Shown here one piece after another: positions 14,832-24,400 of a stretch of DNA of 64,000 nt. The stretch is from Aeoliella straminimaris (GTDB lineage Bacteria; Planctomycetota; Planctomycetia; Pirellulales; Lacipirellulaceae), in NCBI RefSeq assembly GCF_024054565.1, contig NZ_JAMXLR010000076.1, positions 1 through 64,000 on the forward strand, in the 5' to 3' direction. The translations under genes and the position numbers were made by a program. The stretch's first letter is position 1; each line of letters starts with the position of its first letter. Under the pieces are notes generated by a model. It saw only the letters and a program-made list of their open reading frames with translations, made no database searches and was not told the DNA's origin.

Positions 14832-16157
14832 ATGAGCGCTTCAGCAGGTGGCTCGTCCATGCTGTCCCAACAGGACCGTGAGGCCGAGTTTGAGAACATC
14901 AAGCGACGTATCCACACCAAGCTGGTCGACAAGCTCGACCTATCTCGGGTCGGCGAACTCGAGGGCGACGTGTTGCGTCGAGAAATTCGCTTGGTGGTCG
15001 AGCACCTCTGCGACACCGAAGACACCTTTCTGAATCGCAACGAACGCGACCGACTGGTCGAAGAGGTTCTGGACGAGACATTCGGTCTGGGGCCGATGGA
15101 GCTTTTGCTCAAAGACCCGACGATCAGCGAAATCATGGTCAATGGGCCGAAGAATGTCTATGTCGAAAAGAGCGGGAAGCTGGTCAAGACGTCGACTGTC
15201 TTCCGCGACAACAAACACTTGTTGCAAATTATTGACCGTATTGTCTCACGAGTTGGACGGCGTGTGGATGAAGTCTGCCCCATGGTCGACGCTCGTCTGC
15301 CGGACGGTTCGCGTGTGAACGCGATCATCCCGCCGCTTGCTTTGGACGGGGCAAGCGTGACAATTCGTCGATTTGGTTCCAACCCCCTGAAGCTCGAGGA
15401 CTTGCTGAACTACAAAAGCCTGACGCCTGAAATGGTAATGTTGCTCGAAGGAGCGATGAAGGCAAAACTGAATATTCTGATTTCCGGTGGTACTGGTTCG
15501 GGTAAGACGACGCTACTGAACACGCTTTCGAGCTTCATTTCGAATGACGATCGAATTGTCACCATCGAGGATGCGGCGGAGCTTCAACTGCAGCAAGATC
15601 ATGTCGTGCGGTTGGAAACGCGTCCTCCAAACATCGAAGGAAAGGGTCGAATCAGCGCGACCGACCTGGTGAAGAACTCGCTGCGTATGCGTCCCGACCG
15701 GATCATCATTGGTGAGTGCCGTGGTGGTGAGACGCTTGACATGCTGCAAGCGATGAACACGGGCCATGATGGTTCGCTGACTACGTGCCACGCCAATACG
15801 CCTCGCGATGCCATTGCCCGTCTGGAAACGATGATCATGATGGCGGGCTTTGAGATGCCGATGAAGGCCATGCGATCGCAGATCGCCAGCGCCGTGAATC
15901 TGATCGTGCAGAGCAACCGCTTGCAAGGTGGCCCTCGTAAGGTGACGCACATCACCGAAATTATCGGTATGGAACAAGATACAATCGTGATGCAGGACAT
16001 CTTCAAATTCGTCAAGGACGGAGTTGACGAGAACGGCCGCTGCATCGGGCATTTTGTCTCGACTGGAATACGTCCGACGTTCATGGACCGTCTGGAGTCC
16101 GCCGGAGTGCGACTGCCTGCAAGCACCTTCCGCGAACGCGTGATGTTGCGAGACTGA
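14832..16157 (+). CDS. cpaF: Tad secretion ATPase CpaF/TadA
   Basis: This 441-residue hexameric ATPase powers Tad pilus assembly. It shows the CpaF N-terminal helical domain, then FGLGPMELLLKDPTISEIMVNGP. The GspE core has Walker A ISGGTGSGKTTLLNTLSS, an Asp box (IVTIEDAAELQL), Walker B (MRPDRIIIGECRGGE) and the His box (HDGSLTTCHAN). The frame is open to an ATG at 14772, but the ATG at 14832 begins the more typical charged N-terminus. Neither has a strong ribosome-binding site. The gene leads the second half of the tad locus and is followed by tadB after 43 bases. Confidence 0.95.
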   Translation: MSASAGGSSMLSQQDREAEFENIKRRIHTKLVDKLDLSRVGELEGDVLRREIRLVVEHLCDTEDTFLNRNERDRLVEEVLDETFGLGPMELLLKDPTISEIMVNGPKNVYVEKSGKLVKTSTVFRDNKHLLQIIDRIVSRVGRRVDEVCPMVDARLPDGSRVNAIIPPLALDGASVTIRRFGSNPLKLEDLLNYKSLTPEMVMLLEGAMKAKLNILISGGTGSGKTTLLNTLSSFISNDDRIVTIEDAAELQLQQDHVVRLETRPPNIEGKGRISATDLVKNSLRMRPDRIIIGECRGGETLDMLQAMNTGHDGSLTTCHANTPRDAIARLETMIMMAGFEMPMKAMRSQIASAVNLIVQSNRLQGGPRKVTHITEIIGMEQDTIVMQDIFKFVKDGVDENGRCIGHFVSTGIRPTFMDRLESAGVRLPASTFRERVMLRD

Positions 16158-16200
16158 GTCGAGCCATTCAATCCTAGAAACCCCCAACCCAGAAGCTCCC

Positions 16201-17169
16201 ATGTCAGTCTGGATAGTATACATTTGCGTCTTTGCCGGTGTCGCGGCATTGGTGGCGGGTATTGCAGCAGTGTATCGCGGCGACCGCGAGGATGAGGTTG
16301 CCCAGCGACTCAGTGCACTGACCGTTGGCTCGAAGGATGACGACAGCAAGAAGGCTTCTATCACCAGCGAGATACTGAACGCCTCGCGCGAAGGCACACA
16401 GAGTGCCTTCGAGCAGATGATCAGCAACTACCTGAACCTCAATCTGCTATTTGAACAGGCAGATGTGAACATGACGGTTGGCAAATTTCTTGCCATCGTT
16501 GCCGGTGCCGGTGCGGTTGGTATCGCATTGCCCACGGCCGCCGGGATGCCCATGAAGTTTGCGCCAATCGTGGCGGTGGTACTTTGCTTCATGCCCTTCA
16601 TGTGGCTGATCATGAAACGTAAACGGCGACTGAACAAGTTTGCTGCGCAGCTTCCCGAGGCACTGGAGCTAATCTCGCGTGCTCTCCGAGCCGGTCACAG
16701 TCTGGCGGCGGGGTTCAATCTGGTTGGCCAGGAAATGTCGGCTCCCATTGCGGTTGAGTTTAATCGAGCCTTTGAAGAGCAGAACCTGGGCATGCCGTTG
16801 GAAGAAGCACTCGGCAACCTGACAGAACGAATTCCCAACTTGGACCTGAAGTTCTTCGCCACCGCCGTGGTATTGCAGCGTCAAACGGGTGGTGATCTAG
16901 CCGAGATCCTGGACAAGATCGGTAGCCTGATTCGCGAACGGTTCAAGATTTGGGGGCAAGTCCAAGCTCTCACTGGCGAAGGGCGGTTGAGCGGTATCGT
17001 GCTTTTGGCACTTCCGCCCGCGCTATTCGTCGCAGTGTATCGCATGAATCCCGATTACCTGATGCTGTTGTTCACCGACGACCTGGGCAAGAAGATGCTT
17101 GTCGGCGGTTTGGTGATGCAGCTATTGGGTGCCATCGTGATTCGTAAGATTGTGAACATCCGTGTGTAA
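16201..17169 (+). CDS. tadB: Tad inner-membrane platform protein TadB
   Basis: The 322-residue protein has an N-terminal hydrophobic pair, two central membrane segments (FLAIVAGAGAVGIALPTAAGM; IVAVVLCFMPFMWLIM) and the T2SF (GspF-like) domain with QLPEALELISRALRAGHSLAAGF, then VLQRQTGGDLAEILDKIGSLIRER. These are the hallmarks of TadB, which with TadC forms the inner-membrane platform that the CpaF ATPase acts on. The product length matches the family (about 310-330 residues). It lies in one transcription unit with cpaF and tadC. Confidence 0.94.
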   Translation: MSVWIVYICVFAGVAALVAGIAAVYRGDREDEVAQRLSALTVGSKDDDSKKASITSEILNASREGTQSAFEQMISNYLNLNLLFEQADVNMTVGKFLAIVAGAGAVGIALPTAAGMPMKFAPIVAVVLCFMPFMWLIMKRKRRLNKFAAQLPEALELISRALRAGHSLAAGFNLVGQEMSAPIAVEFNRAFEEQNLGMPLEEALGNLTERIPNLDLKFFATAVVLQRQTGGDLAEILDKIGSLIRERFKIWGQVQALTGEGRLSGIVLLALPPALFVAVYRMNPDYLMLLFTDDLGKKMLVGGLVMQLLGAIVIRKIVNIRV

Positions 17170-17247
17170 GGATCGAGATTCCAGGGGTGTGGGACGAGTG
17201 ATCCCCGAAAGCCCCAGTCCTCCGTCCGCTAGCCCCTCGACTCAACT

Positions 17248-18216
17248 ATGATCGCCTTCATCAGTAGCACACTTTTGACTCAGCTTGCCATTTTCGGGTG
17301 TGTGGCCGCCGGTGTGTGGGCTGCCATGGAATTCCTCGGAGCTGGTGGACGTTCACGGGCCGAAGAACGGTTGGACGAGTTCAAGGACTCCCGCGGAAAC
17401 ATCCGTCAAGGCAATGCTCAGAAGTCCGATCCAATTTCGAAGCTTATTGCCAAGGCTTCGCCGAAGTTGTCGGCGCCGTTGCAGCCGAAGACAAAGGAAG
17501 AGGCCGGCAAGCTCAAACAGAAATTGCAGCACGCGGGTTATCGCGGCGAAAATGCCGCTACCATCTTCCTGGGCGCTAAGTTCTTGTGCCTCCTGTTCGG
17601 TTTCTTCGTCAGCGGCGGCACGATGCTCTACCTGAAGGGAATCAGTGCCCAGTCGTTGATGTACACAGTGGGCGTGTCGGGAATCATGTTCTATCTCCCC
17701 GATGCAGTGACCTGGATCCGGAAAAAGGGCCGTCAGGACTGTATCTTTTTTGGTTTGCCTGATGCCTTGGACCTGATGGTCGTGTGCGTTGAGGCTGGTT
17801 TGGGTCTCGATCAGGCCATGCGTAAAGTGGCCGAGGAAATGCAGAAGAGCTACGCGGTGCTGAGCGAAGAGTTCCGCCTGTCGAATCTTCAACTGCAGAT
17901 GGGTGCCGCTCGGAACGACGTGCTGCACGAATTGGGGCAACGCACCGGTGTCGACGATCTGAAGGCTCTGGCAGCCATTTTGATTCAGGCCGACAAGTTC
18001 GGCTCGAGCGTGGCGCAGGCTCTGCGTGTGCAAAGCGATTCCATGCGAACTCGCCGACGTCAGATGGCCGAGGAGAAGGCCGCCAAAACAGCGGTGAAGC
18101 TGATTTTCCCGCTGGTGATCTTCATTTTCCCGGCCATTTTCGTGGTCCTGGTTGGCCCTGCGGCCATCACGATGATCAACGAAATGTTCCCAGCGATGCA
18201 GGCGGGCAGTCAATAA
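17248..18216 (+). CDS. tadC: Tad inner-membrane platform protein TadC
   Basis: The 322-residue partner of TadB has an N-terminal helix, a cytoplasmic linker, two central membrane segments and a T2SF domain with LPDALDLMVVCVEAGLGLDQAMRKV and the IQADKFGSSVAQALRVQSDSMR stretch. A C-terminal hydrophobic hairpin (LIFPLVIFIFPAIFVVLVGPA) closes it. It begins 78 bases after tadB and is the last recognisable tad gene here. TadD (TPR) and the minor pseudopilins TadE/TadG are not in the window, so they are elsewhere in the genome or absent. Confidence 0.94.
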   Translation: MIAFISSTLLTQLAIFGCVAAGVWAAMEFLGAGGRSRAEERLDEFKDSRGNIRQGNAQKSDPISKLIAKASPKLSAPLQPKTKEEAGKLKQKLQHAGYRGENAATIFLGAKFLCLLFGFFVSGGTMLYLKGISAQSLMYTVGVSGIMFYLPDAVTWIRKKGRQDCIFFGLPDALDLMVVCVEAGLGLDQAMRKVAEEMQKSYAVLSEEFRLSNLQLQMGAARNDVLHELGQRTGVDDLKALAAILIQADKFGSSVAQALRVQSDSMRTRRRQMAEEKAAKTAVKLIFPLVIFIFPAIFVVLVGPAAITMINEMFPAMQAGSQ

Positions 18217-18347
18217 ATCGACTTTCGCAGTTGGTCCGGGTTTGCTAGGGCCATGTCACGCAACGGTTGATCCATCGGTCATCCGTCATGCGGCCTGCCA
18301 ACGTGTCGCCTCTTCACGGCGGGGTATTCTACCCACTATATTCATCA

Positions 18348-18380
18348 CTACCCGCGCAGGACTCTACCTGCGCGGAGTAG
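18348..18380 (+). promoter_or_regulatory. strong hairpin in the leader of the AGCS symporter gene
   Basis: CTAC-CCGCGCAGG (18348-18360) pairs with CCTGCGCGG-a-GTAG (18367-18380) around the loop ACTCTA, a 13-bp stem with one bulged A. It lies 43 bases before the symporter start and has no T-run. It does not match the glycine riboswitch consensus that precedes some AGCS genes. Confidence 0.55.
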
Positions 18381-18422
18381 CAATCGCTGTGACCATCCCG
18401 GGCGAAGAGAGTTGGACTGCGA

Positions 18423-19850
18423 ATGGAACGACTAGCAGAACTCCACACCAAGCTAGTAGAGATTACCGACACGATTGTTAGCCTCGCTTGGGGACCGCCG
18501 CTGGTCGTGCTGCTAGTGGGTGGAGGACTCTTCCTCACAATCTACTCCCGTGGGATTCCATTTCTCCGCATCCGTCACGCGGTCGATGTTCTCCGCGGCA
18601 AATTCGACGACCCGGACGACCCAGGCGAAATCACTCATTTGCAGGCGCTGGCCACAGCGCTGGCGTCGACTGTTGGGGTGGGCAACATTGGTGGCGTGGC
18701 CATCGCCATTTCCCAGGGAGGTGCGGGGGCGGTGTTTTGGATGTGGGTAGCGGCCTTTGTCGGCATGGCAACCAAGTTTTTCACCTGTACCCTGGCTTGT
18801 ATGTATCGAAAGGTCGACGAGTCCAGCATTCCGCAGGGTGGCCCGATGTACTTCATCGAGGTCGGGCTCGGACCCAAGTTCAAGCCACTCGCTATTATGT
18901 TCTCCGTCTGTGGACTGGTCGGCTGCTTAGCAATGCTGCAGGCCAACCAATTGACGGTGGTCTTGGAGCCGATCTGGTCAGCTATCGGAGTTGGCGGGCC
19001 TGAGCAACCGCTCGACGGCAAGCAAGTTCCCGGCCAGCAAATTCCCATAGCAAGCTACTTCTCAGCGGTGCTCATTGCGGCGGTGGTTGCAGTTGTGGTG
19101 TTTGGCGGTCTTAGACGGTTAGTCAAGTTTAGCGAGAAGCTGGTTCCCACCATGTGTGGCATCTATGTGCTAGGAGCGTTGGCGGTGCTGGCGATGCGAT
19201 TCGATAGACTGCCAGGCGTCTTACTTTCCATCGTGCAGGAGGCGCTCTCTCCGGAAGCTATTTGGGGCGGGGCTGCCGGCTCGGTGATCATCATCGGAGT
19301 CAAACGTGCAGCGTTTTCCAATGAGGCTGGCGTTGGCACGGCCGCCATGGCCCACGGAGCAGCCAAGACCGACGAGCCGGTTCGTGAAGGTTTGGTGGCG
19401 ATGCTGGGGCCGTTGATCGACACCCTGATCGTCTGCTCTATGACCGCATTGGTCATCCTGGCCAGCGATTTGGATGTGGGGCAACGCAACAACTTGGAGG
19501 GCGTAGCTCTCACTTCGGCGGCGTTCGAGTCGGTACTCGGAGCAACAGGTGCGTGGTTGGTGACCATTGCTGTGATCTTGTTCTCCGTTACCACGATGTT
19601 TGGCTATTCCTACTATGGACGCAAATGCATGACTTACCTGGTCGGCCATCATCGAGGGCACCTGTACAACTACATCTACATTGCGTCCCTAGCCGTCGGA
19701 GCCATTGTTTCGGTGACCATCGTGGTGAACGTTATCGACGCGGCCTACGCCATGATGGCCATTCCCACCATGACCGGCGCACTGCTGCTCTCGCCGCGGG
19801 TCATGAAAGCCGCACGTGATTACTTTGCAAGATTCGACGCTGGTCAGTAG
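18423..19850 (+). CDS. alanine/glycine:cation symporter (AGCS family)
   Basis: The 475-residue membrane protein has about eleven hydrophobic helices and the AGCS signatures: GGGLFLTIYSRGIPFLRI, the LATALASTVGVGNIGGVAIAI motif near residue 80, FVGMATKFFTCTLACMYR, and AFSNEAGVGTAAMAHGAAK in the second half. These proteins import alanine or glycine with Na+ (or H+). Which amino acid is carried is not decidable. The length is usual (450-500). The gene has its own leader with a strong hairpin. It ends 7 bases inside the 3' end of the convergent BNR gene, so the two coding regions overlap tail to tail. Confidence 0.92.
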   Translation: MERLAELHTKLVEITDTIVSLAWGPPLVVLLVGGGLFLTIYSRGIPFLRIRHAVDVLRGKFDDPDDPGEITHLQALATALASTVGVGNIGGVAIAISQGGAGAVFWMWVAAFVGMATKFFTCTLACMYRKVDESSIPQGGPMYFIEVGLGPKFKPLAIMFSVCGLVGCLAMLQANQLTVVLEPIWSAIGVGGPEQPLDGKQVPGQQIPIASYFSAVLIAAVVAVVVFGGLRRLVKFSEKLVPTMCGIYVLGALAVLAMRFDRLPGVLLSIVQEALSPEAIWGGAAGSVIIIGVKRAAFSNEAGVGTAAMAHGAAKTDEPVREGLVAMLGPLIDTLIVCSMTALVILASDLDVGQRNNLEGVALTSAAFESVLGATGAWLVTIAVILFSVTTMFGYSYYGRKCMTYLVGHHRGHLYNYIYIASLAVGAIVSVTIVVNVIDAAYAMMAIPTMTGALLLSPRVMKAARDYFARFDAGQ

Positions 19851-22800
19851 CGTTTCAGCAGCGCGAGGAGCGTCATTCCCAGCAGCTGAAGCGTCGCCGG
19901 TTCGGGGACCGGTGTTACCTTGTGGGAAGCACTCGCTCCTGGTGACATGGCTCCAAAATTGGTCTTCCAGAGCAGGTAGTCAGCTACGTCAACGATGTTG
20001 TCACCAGTTCCATTGCCCGATAGAGTAACGAGGTCTTCGGTCGCTCCCAGTCGGTTTCGCCAGACCGTGAAGTCGGTCAGATCGACGAAGCCATCTCCAT
20101 TGAAATCGCCCTCCAGGCGTTGTCTTACAGCGAGCGATCCATCGACGCTCAGATTGGACACATCCCACCGAAGCCCCGCGCTCAATGGCGGCAACTCAAA
20201 GGCATCGAATGCGCCCTCGACCGAATTGAAAGCGAGTAGGTCGTAGACGTCCCCCGATTGCGGGGCGGGAGCGCCCGCCGACAGTTCGACTTGAAGGGTT
20301 CCCGCCAGGCTCGCGTTTCCGGTCACCAGCAAGCGGTCGTGCACTTCGGCGCCAGCCACATCCAGAGAGAGGATGGCGTTCGAGGTCTGAGTATAATTGC
20401 CATCAATCGTCATCGTGGCTTGGCCCGTGTACTCAGAACCACTGCTGATACTCAGCCCATCGTACCAGGTGCGGTCGTCGCCATCGTTGGTGCCGGTGTC
20501 GTCGACAAATACATGGATTTGTCCTTCGGCATCGGCCACCAGCTCACCCAGCGGGGCACCCCACATCAACCGATTGCCTTCGGCCGTCAGCGGGGGGGAC
20601 TCGTAGTTGAGCGTTGCCGGGGCAATGCCGTCGGTGGCTCCAGCGACATTGTCGAGTGGCGAGCCGAACAACGTGAGGTCGCCCGATTCGGCTCCCGCCA
20701 GGATTCGCCAGGTCGAACCGGTTGGATCCCAATAGTTAACATACACGGTGTAGCTTCTGCCCGGTTCCAGTCCGGAGAGGGTGGTCCGGAGCTCAGGTGC
20801 GGTGTTGGGATCGCCGCTATCGCCCTGAAAGATGTCGCCACCATTGGCGTACCCCGTTCTCCTCAGCCAATTGGGATTGCCAGGAGGGTTGAAAGTCGTG
20901 CCATCGCTCAGCGTGGTATTTCCCATTACTCCAGTGGAGGCGTCGACGTAGCGGAATTGCTGTTCGACGACGATACCTTCGCTTCCGACCTGAATAGTGG
21001 AACCTGAGCTGGCTGTGAGGTCGCCAACCACTTGCCCGCTGCCTTGGATATTCGAGTTGCTTGCCGTCAGATTGCCAAGTAGCTGCCCTTCAAGGCGTAT
21101 CGTCTGACCGTTTGCGGCATATTGGCCGTTTGAAGCATCGCTGACATCGAGAACACCATCGGCAGCGATGGCGATTTGCGAAGTGCCAGCAAGTTGGGCA
21201 TCGCCGGAGAGGGCGAGGGTTCCGCGAATGACGGACGTTGTTCCCGTGTAGGGATTTGCTCCATTGGCAAGCACAACTCTGCCACCGCCGAGCACACGAA
21301 GATTCCCAGGGCCCGCAATGCCAGCTCCAGTGAGAGTGTATTCCTCGACGGTGTTGTTAAAGGCCACTCCCATCGGGGCCACCGGTCCAGCAAGGTGGAC
21401 GGCGTAGGTGCTCGCCGAGTCGTCAAAGGCAACCTCGTCGCCATCGTGATAGAGGTCGCTGGTGCCGCCGCTGTCCCAGTTCGAGGAGACGCCCACGTCC
21501 CAGGTGTTGGGACTTGTGCCGCCACCTTGCCATAACAGCGATTTGGGGTCGCTGGCTGCGAAGGTGAGCCCGACGACTTCGGTGTCCCAGTTGGTGTAGG
21601 AATTGTAATTGCCTCGCAACCAGGTGATCGCCGTGTTCTGACCATTCCATTCCGGCACTACGGGGCGAATATTGTCTATCGTGGAGTTCTCGGTGATGGG
21701 GCTCCATGTCCAAGACGCGCCGAAGTCGGTGGTGACACCTTTATAGAGTTCGTATTTACTCGTAGCAGAGTCGTCGCGCGGATCGATGTCTGACGACATG
21801 TACACCACGTTGGGATTGTTCGGGTCGATCGACGCTAGTCCGGTGTAGTCGTCTTCCGCCGCATATAAATAAGCCCCCGCCTGTGCCATCTCGTTGACAT
21901 GCCAGTGTTGGCCGTCGTAGCGTGCGTAAAGGAAACGGTGGTCTTGATTGCTGTCGTTGACGCGCGCAGTGAGGACTCCCACCGGGTTGCCGGTATTGTC
22001 GATCTCCAGATTGATGGTCCAGGCACGGTTCATGGTCAAACCACCCAGTTGCGAACTATTTTCGAAGACTGGCGTCAGGGCAGAGGGCTGGACGCCGTTG
22101 GAGTCGAAAAGGTTGTCGTCGATAGTGGTGCCATCGGTGTTGTAGAGCACGCCGTCCTGGATGTAGCCGTGGTAAACACTGTTCTGGAAATTGCGTGGAT
22201 GACGATCGGTTGCGATGAAGTGAATCTTCTTGCCATCCGAGGCGTATCGTACGTAAGGGCGATCGCCACCGCCTCCCTCGGTCAGTAGTTTGCCTGCGTT
22301 GGCCCAAGTAGTGCCATCGTCGTCTGATACTTGAACATTGGGATCGTAGTTAGCCGTCCGCGTGAAGTTGTAAGTGCGGCCAGCTCCACCGTTGTCGGCT
22401 GGCAGGTAGTAGATGTTGTTGTAGGTGGTTCCTGCACCATTGTTGAGCGTTTGCTCCGGGCCCCAGCTTGTCGGATCATGAGGATTCGTAGAAATTCGCC
22501 ACCGGGTGAATGCATCGGAACCGTGCTCGGCGTACATGGCTAGATATCGGCCATCGGGGCGTAAGTAGAGCCCTGCCGAGTCGTGATCGTCCTGTTGCAG
22601 TTGATTGTGTAGCTCGTACTCACCTTGCGCGCCGGTTGTCAAGTTTCGCCACAGCAAGTCGATGTCGCCATTCTCAGGGAATGCACCTGCCGAAACCGAG
22701 CTGACCAGCAGTAGTGGGTTGTCCGGGTTGCTATTGTCGACAATAGCCCTCTCATCTTCGAACCAACTCCACGCCCCGTTGGGTGCGCTACCCGTATTGG

Positions 22801-23017
22801 TGAGCGTGAACAGATCACCAGCAACATCGTCGACGGCCAAGGCGGGAGAAGCCCACAACAGTGTGGCGGTCCAAGCCCAAATGAGCCAGCCAGGTCGGAG
22901 TCGCAACAAATTGGAGTGTCCAATGAAGTCGCGATTGATCGAGTCGAACGGTGAGTTGTCGCTTCGTATCATGATGCTCATCAGTCCGCCTGAAGCTGCG
23001 CGATGGAAGTAGCTCAA
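19844..23017 (-). CDS. secreted BNR_4-repeat protein with dockerin-like and PEP-CTERM tail
   Basis: The 1057-residue secreted protein has a signal peptide at about residues 38-61 (LRLRPGWLIWAWTATLLWASPALA). Residues 65-490 form a beta-propeller of the BNR_4 type (GAWSWFEDERAIVDN, HDSAGLYLRPDGRYLAMYAEHG, DRPYVRYASDGKKIHFIATD). This type is found in polysaccharide lyases such as ulvan-lyase relatives and in sialidase-like proteins. Next come beta-strand repeats of the autotransporter-associated kind (VVLANGANPYTGTTSVIRGTLAL), then a dockerin-like pair (DFNGDGFVDLTDFTVWRNRL; DNIVDVADYLLWKTNFG) and the PEP-CTERM tail VPEPATLQLLGM. The N-terminus is uncertain: ATGs at 23017, 22981 and 22972 are all possible and the n-region is long. 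A carbohydrate substrate is likely, but lyase activity is unproven. Confidence 0.83.
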   Translation of the reverse strand: MSYFHRAASGGLMSIMIRSDNSPFDSINRDFIGHSNLLRLRPGWLIWAWTATLLWASPALAVDDVAGDLFTLTNTGSAPNGAWSWFEDERAIVDNSNPDNPLLLVSSVSAGAFPENGDIDLLWRNLTTGAQGEYELHNQLQQDDHDSAGLYLRPDGRYLAMYAEHGSDAFTRWRISTNPHDPTSWGPEQTLNNGAGTTYNNIYYLPADNGGAGRTYNFTRTANYDPNVQVSDDDGTTWANAGKLLTEGGGGDRPYVRYASDGKKIHFIATDRHPRNFQNSVYHGYIQDGVLYNTDGTTIDDNLFDSNGVQPSALTPVFENSSQLGGLTMNRAWTINLEIDNTGNPVGVLTARVNDSNQDHRFLYARYDGQHWHVNEMAQAGAYLYAAEDDYTGLASIDPNNPNVVYMSSDIDPRDDSATSKYELYKGVTTDFGASWTWSPITENSTIDNIRPVVPEWNGQNTAITWLRGNYNSYTNWDTEVVGLTFAASDPKSLLWQGGGTSPNTWDVGVSSNWDSGGTSDLYHDGDEVAFDDSASTYAVHLAGPVAPMGVAFNNTVEEYTLTGAGIAGPGNLRVLGGGRVVLANGANPYTGTTSVIRGTLALSGDAQLAGTSQIAIAADGVLDVSDASNGQYAANGQTIRLEGQLLGNLTASNSNIQGSGQVVGDLTASSGSTIQVGSEGIVVEQQFRYVDASTGVMGNTTLSDGTTFNPPGNPNWLRRTGYANGGDIFQGDSGDPNTAPELRTTLSGLEPGRSYTVYVNYWDPTGSTWRILAGAESGDLTLFGSPLDNVAGATDGIAPATLNYESPPLTAEGNRLMWGAPLGELVADAEGQIHVFVDDTGTNDGDDRTWYDGLSISSGSEYTGQATMTIDGNYTQTSNAILSLDVAGAEVHDRLLVTGNASLAGTLQVELSAGAPAPQSGDVYDLLAFNSVEGAFDAFELPPLSAGLRWDVSNLSVDGSLAVRQRLEGDFNGDGFVDLTDFTVWRNRLGATEDLVTLSGNGTGDNIVDVADYLLWKTNFGAMSPGASASHKVTPVPEPATLQLLGMTLLALLKRY

Positions 23018-23097
23018 TCGAGGAGCCGATTGACCAAGAAAAGGAACGCCTGCAGCATGCCGACGGGCATGCTGCAGGCAGAGCAGCCATACTTTGC

Positions 23098-24051
23098 TTA
23101 ACGAAGTTTCCGATAACCGAGCATAGTCAAAGCGCCGCAGAGCATCATGATCGACGATGGCTCGGGAACGACGCTTAGTGAGCCGGTGGCCGTTTCAAAG
23201 GCGTAAGTGGCGCCGTTGGCCGATGAGGTCCAAATGCCCGGGCCGGCTTCGGTGAAACCAGCGATGCTGAAGGTCGACCCATAGGCGGCGCTGCTGGCAG
23301 TCACCAAACCCCAGTTGTCTCCCAGGTTGGTGCTGGCCCCACTCAAATCGATTACAAAGTCGCCGTCCAGGGCCGTTTGAGGACCGCCCCCGGAGATTGA
23401 GTTATTGACGCCGCTGGCGCCAACCACAAAATTCATGACCGCGTCATCCGCCAGAGCGAAGCGTCCCTCGTTGACGATGCTTCCCGTGAAGGTGTTACCC
23501 GAGGATGCGAGAGTGACGGTCCGGCCATCACCGTCGCTACCTGGATTGGTAATCGTGGCGGATCCACTGATGGGCGAGAGAATATTGATTGGCCCCTGCT
23601 TGGCGTAAATGATGCTGTCGGAGACGACGTCGATTGTGCCACCCAGATTGAAGATATCTTCTACGCCACTGATGTGATTGATCGAGCCACCGTTGAGGAT
23701 TAGATTGTCGACGGTAATCGTGCCGGTGTTCCCAGTCCCTTTATACGACAGGCCAGCGATGTTCAGGTCGCCGCCAGATCCGACAGCAGTGATTTCCAGG
23801 CTGTCGCCCGCAAAGGTGTAACTACTGCCATCGGCAGGTGTCCGCACGCGATCCTCGTCATCGACAATGTAATCGTTGCCGGCCGACGGGGCCGACGCGT
23901 CGCTCCAAATGCCAGCAGAATTGAACGAAGATGCGCCGAAGCCATCCCTGCCGGTTGTAGTGACTGTTGCCGCCTCAGACTTCACCATAGTCAGGCTCGT
24001 CGCGACAAGGGTGACGCAGCAAAAAGAGTAGAACCACGCGTTACATCTCAT
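23098..24051 (-). CDS. PEP-CTERM beta-strand protein, paralogue of the N-terminal part of the 26084 gene
   Basis: The 317-residue secreted protein has a signal peptide (WFYSFCCVTLVATSLTMVKSEA) and beta-helix-like repeats: GFGASSFNSAGIWSDASAPS, SYTFAGDSLEI, TITVDNLILNGGSINH, IIYAKQGPINILSPISGSA. A PEP-CTERM tail VPEPSSIMMLCGAL ends in YRKLR. The whole mature part is co-linear with residues of the giant protein encoded at 26084-30226, as in TITVDNLILNGGSVNH and VIYAKQGPINVLSDISG there. The two therefore come from a duplication followed by loss of the long C-terminal part here or its gain there. The function is unknown; these proteins may bind or cover surface polysaccharide. Confidence 0.83.
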   Translation of the reverse strand: MRCNAWFYSFCCVTLVATSLTMVKSEAATVTTTGRDGFGASSFNSAGIWSDASAPSAGNDYIVDDEDRVRTPADGSSYTFAGDSLEITAVGSGGDLNIAGLSYKGTGNTGTITVDNLILNGGSINHISGVEDIFNLGGTIDVVSDSIIYAKQGPINILSPISGSATITNPGSDGDGRTVTLASSGNTFTGSIVNEGRFALADDAVMNFVVGASGVNNSISGGGPQTALDGDFVIDLSGASTNLGDNWGLVTASSAAYGSTFSIAGFTEAGPGIWTSSANGATYAFETATGSLSVVPEPSSIMMLCGALTMLGYRKLR

Positions 24052-24400
24052 CAGTAGCTACCTCTCGGAAAATGGCCCCCAGGGCCAAGCAAGCAATTAG
24101 TGGGCACTCCTCAGTCGACGCGACTTCGCAGTGTCTTCCACCGGGAAAAGTGTCAAGGCTGCCAATCTTGCGGGCACTCGGTCGATATCGCATTGGTGCA
24201 AGTTTGGATCTTCATGTAATTCGGTTTCGTGCCCAGTATTACTCGTTGGGGCAAGGGGCGGACTAGCGCGGAAATATCGAAAAAGGAAGAAAAAAAGATG
24301 ACGCCATGGGATCGCCGCATGCTTGCCTGTGCTCTGGCAGCGGTTCACCAATGGACGATCCCTGCAAAGTGGTCCACCCTGGATGATCGGCAAGACGGAA
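24052..24400. other. intergenic region, no gene supported
   Basis: This stretch separates the 5' end of the 23098 PEP-CTERM gene (minus) from the 3' end of the lipoprotein gene (also minus). It should hold the promoter of the PEP-CTERM gene. I see no strong terminator hairpin with a T-run. The short frames on the plus strand lack the features of a real gene. Confidence 0.45.

Noticed and set aside
18217..18422. glycine riboswitch upstream of the AGCS gene
   Set aside because: The conserved GGAGAG and GCCGAAGG blocks of that class are not present; only a simple hairpin is seen.
20258..21007. 249-codon plus-strand frame inside the BNR gene
   Set aside because: It is antisense to a gene with clear domains; no start signal or domain of its own.
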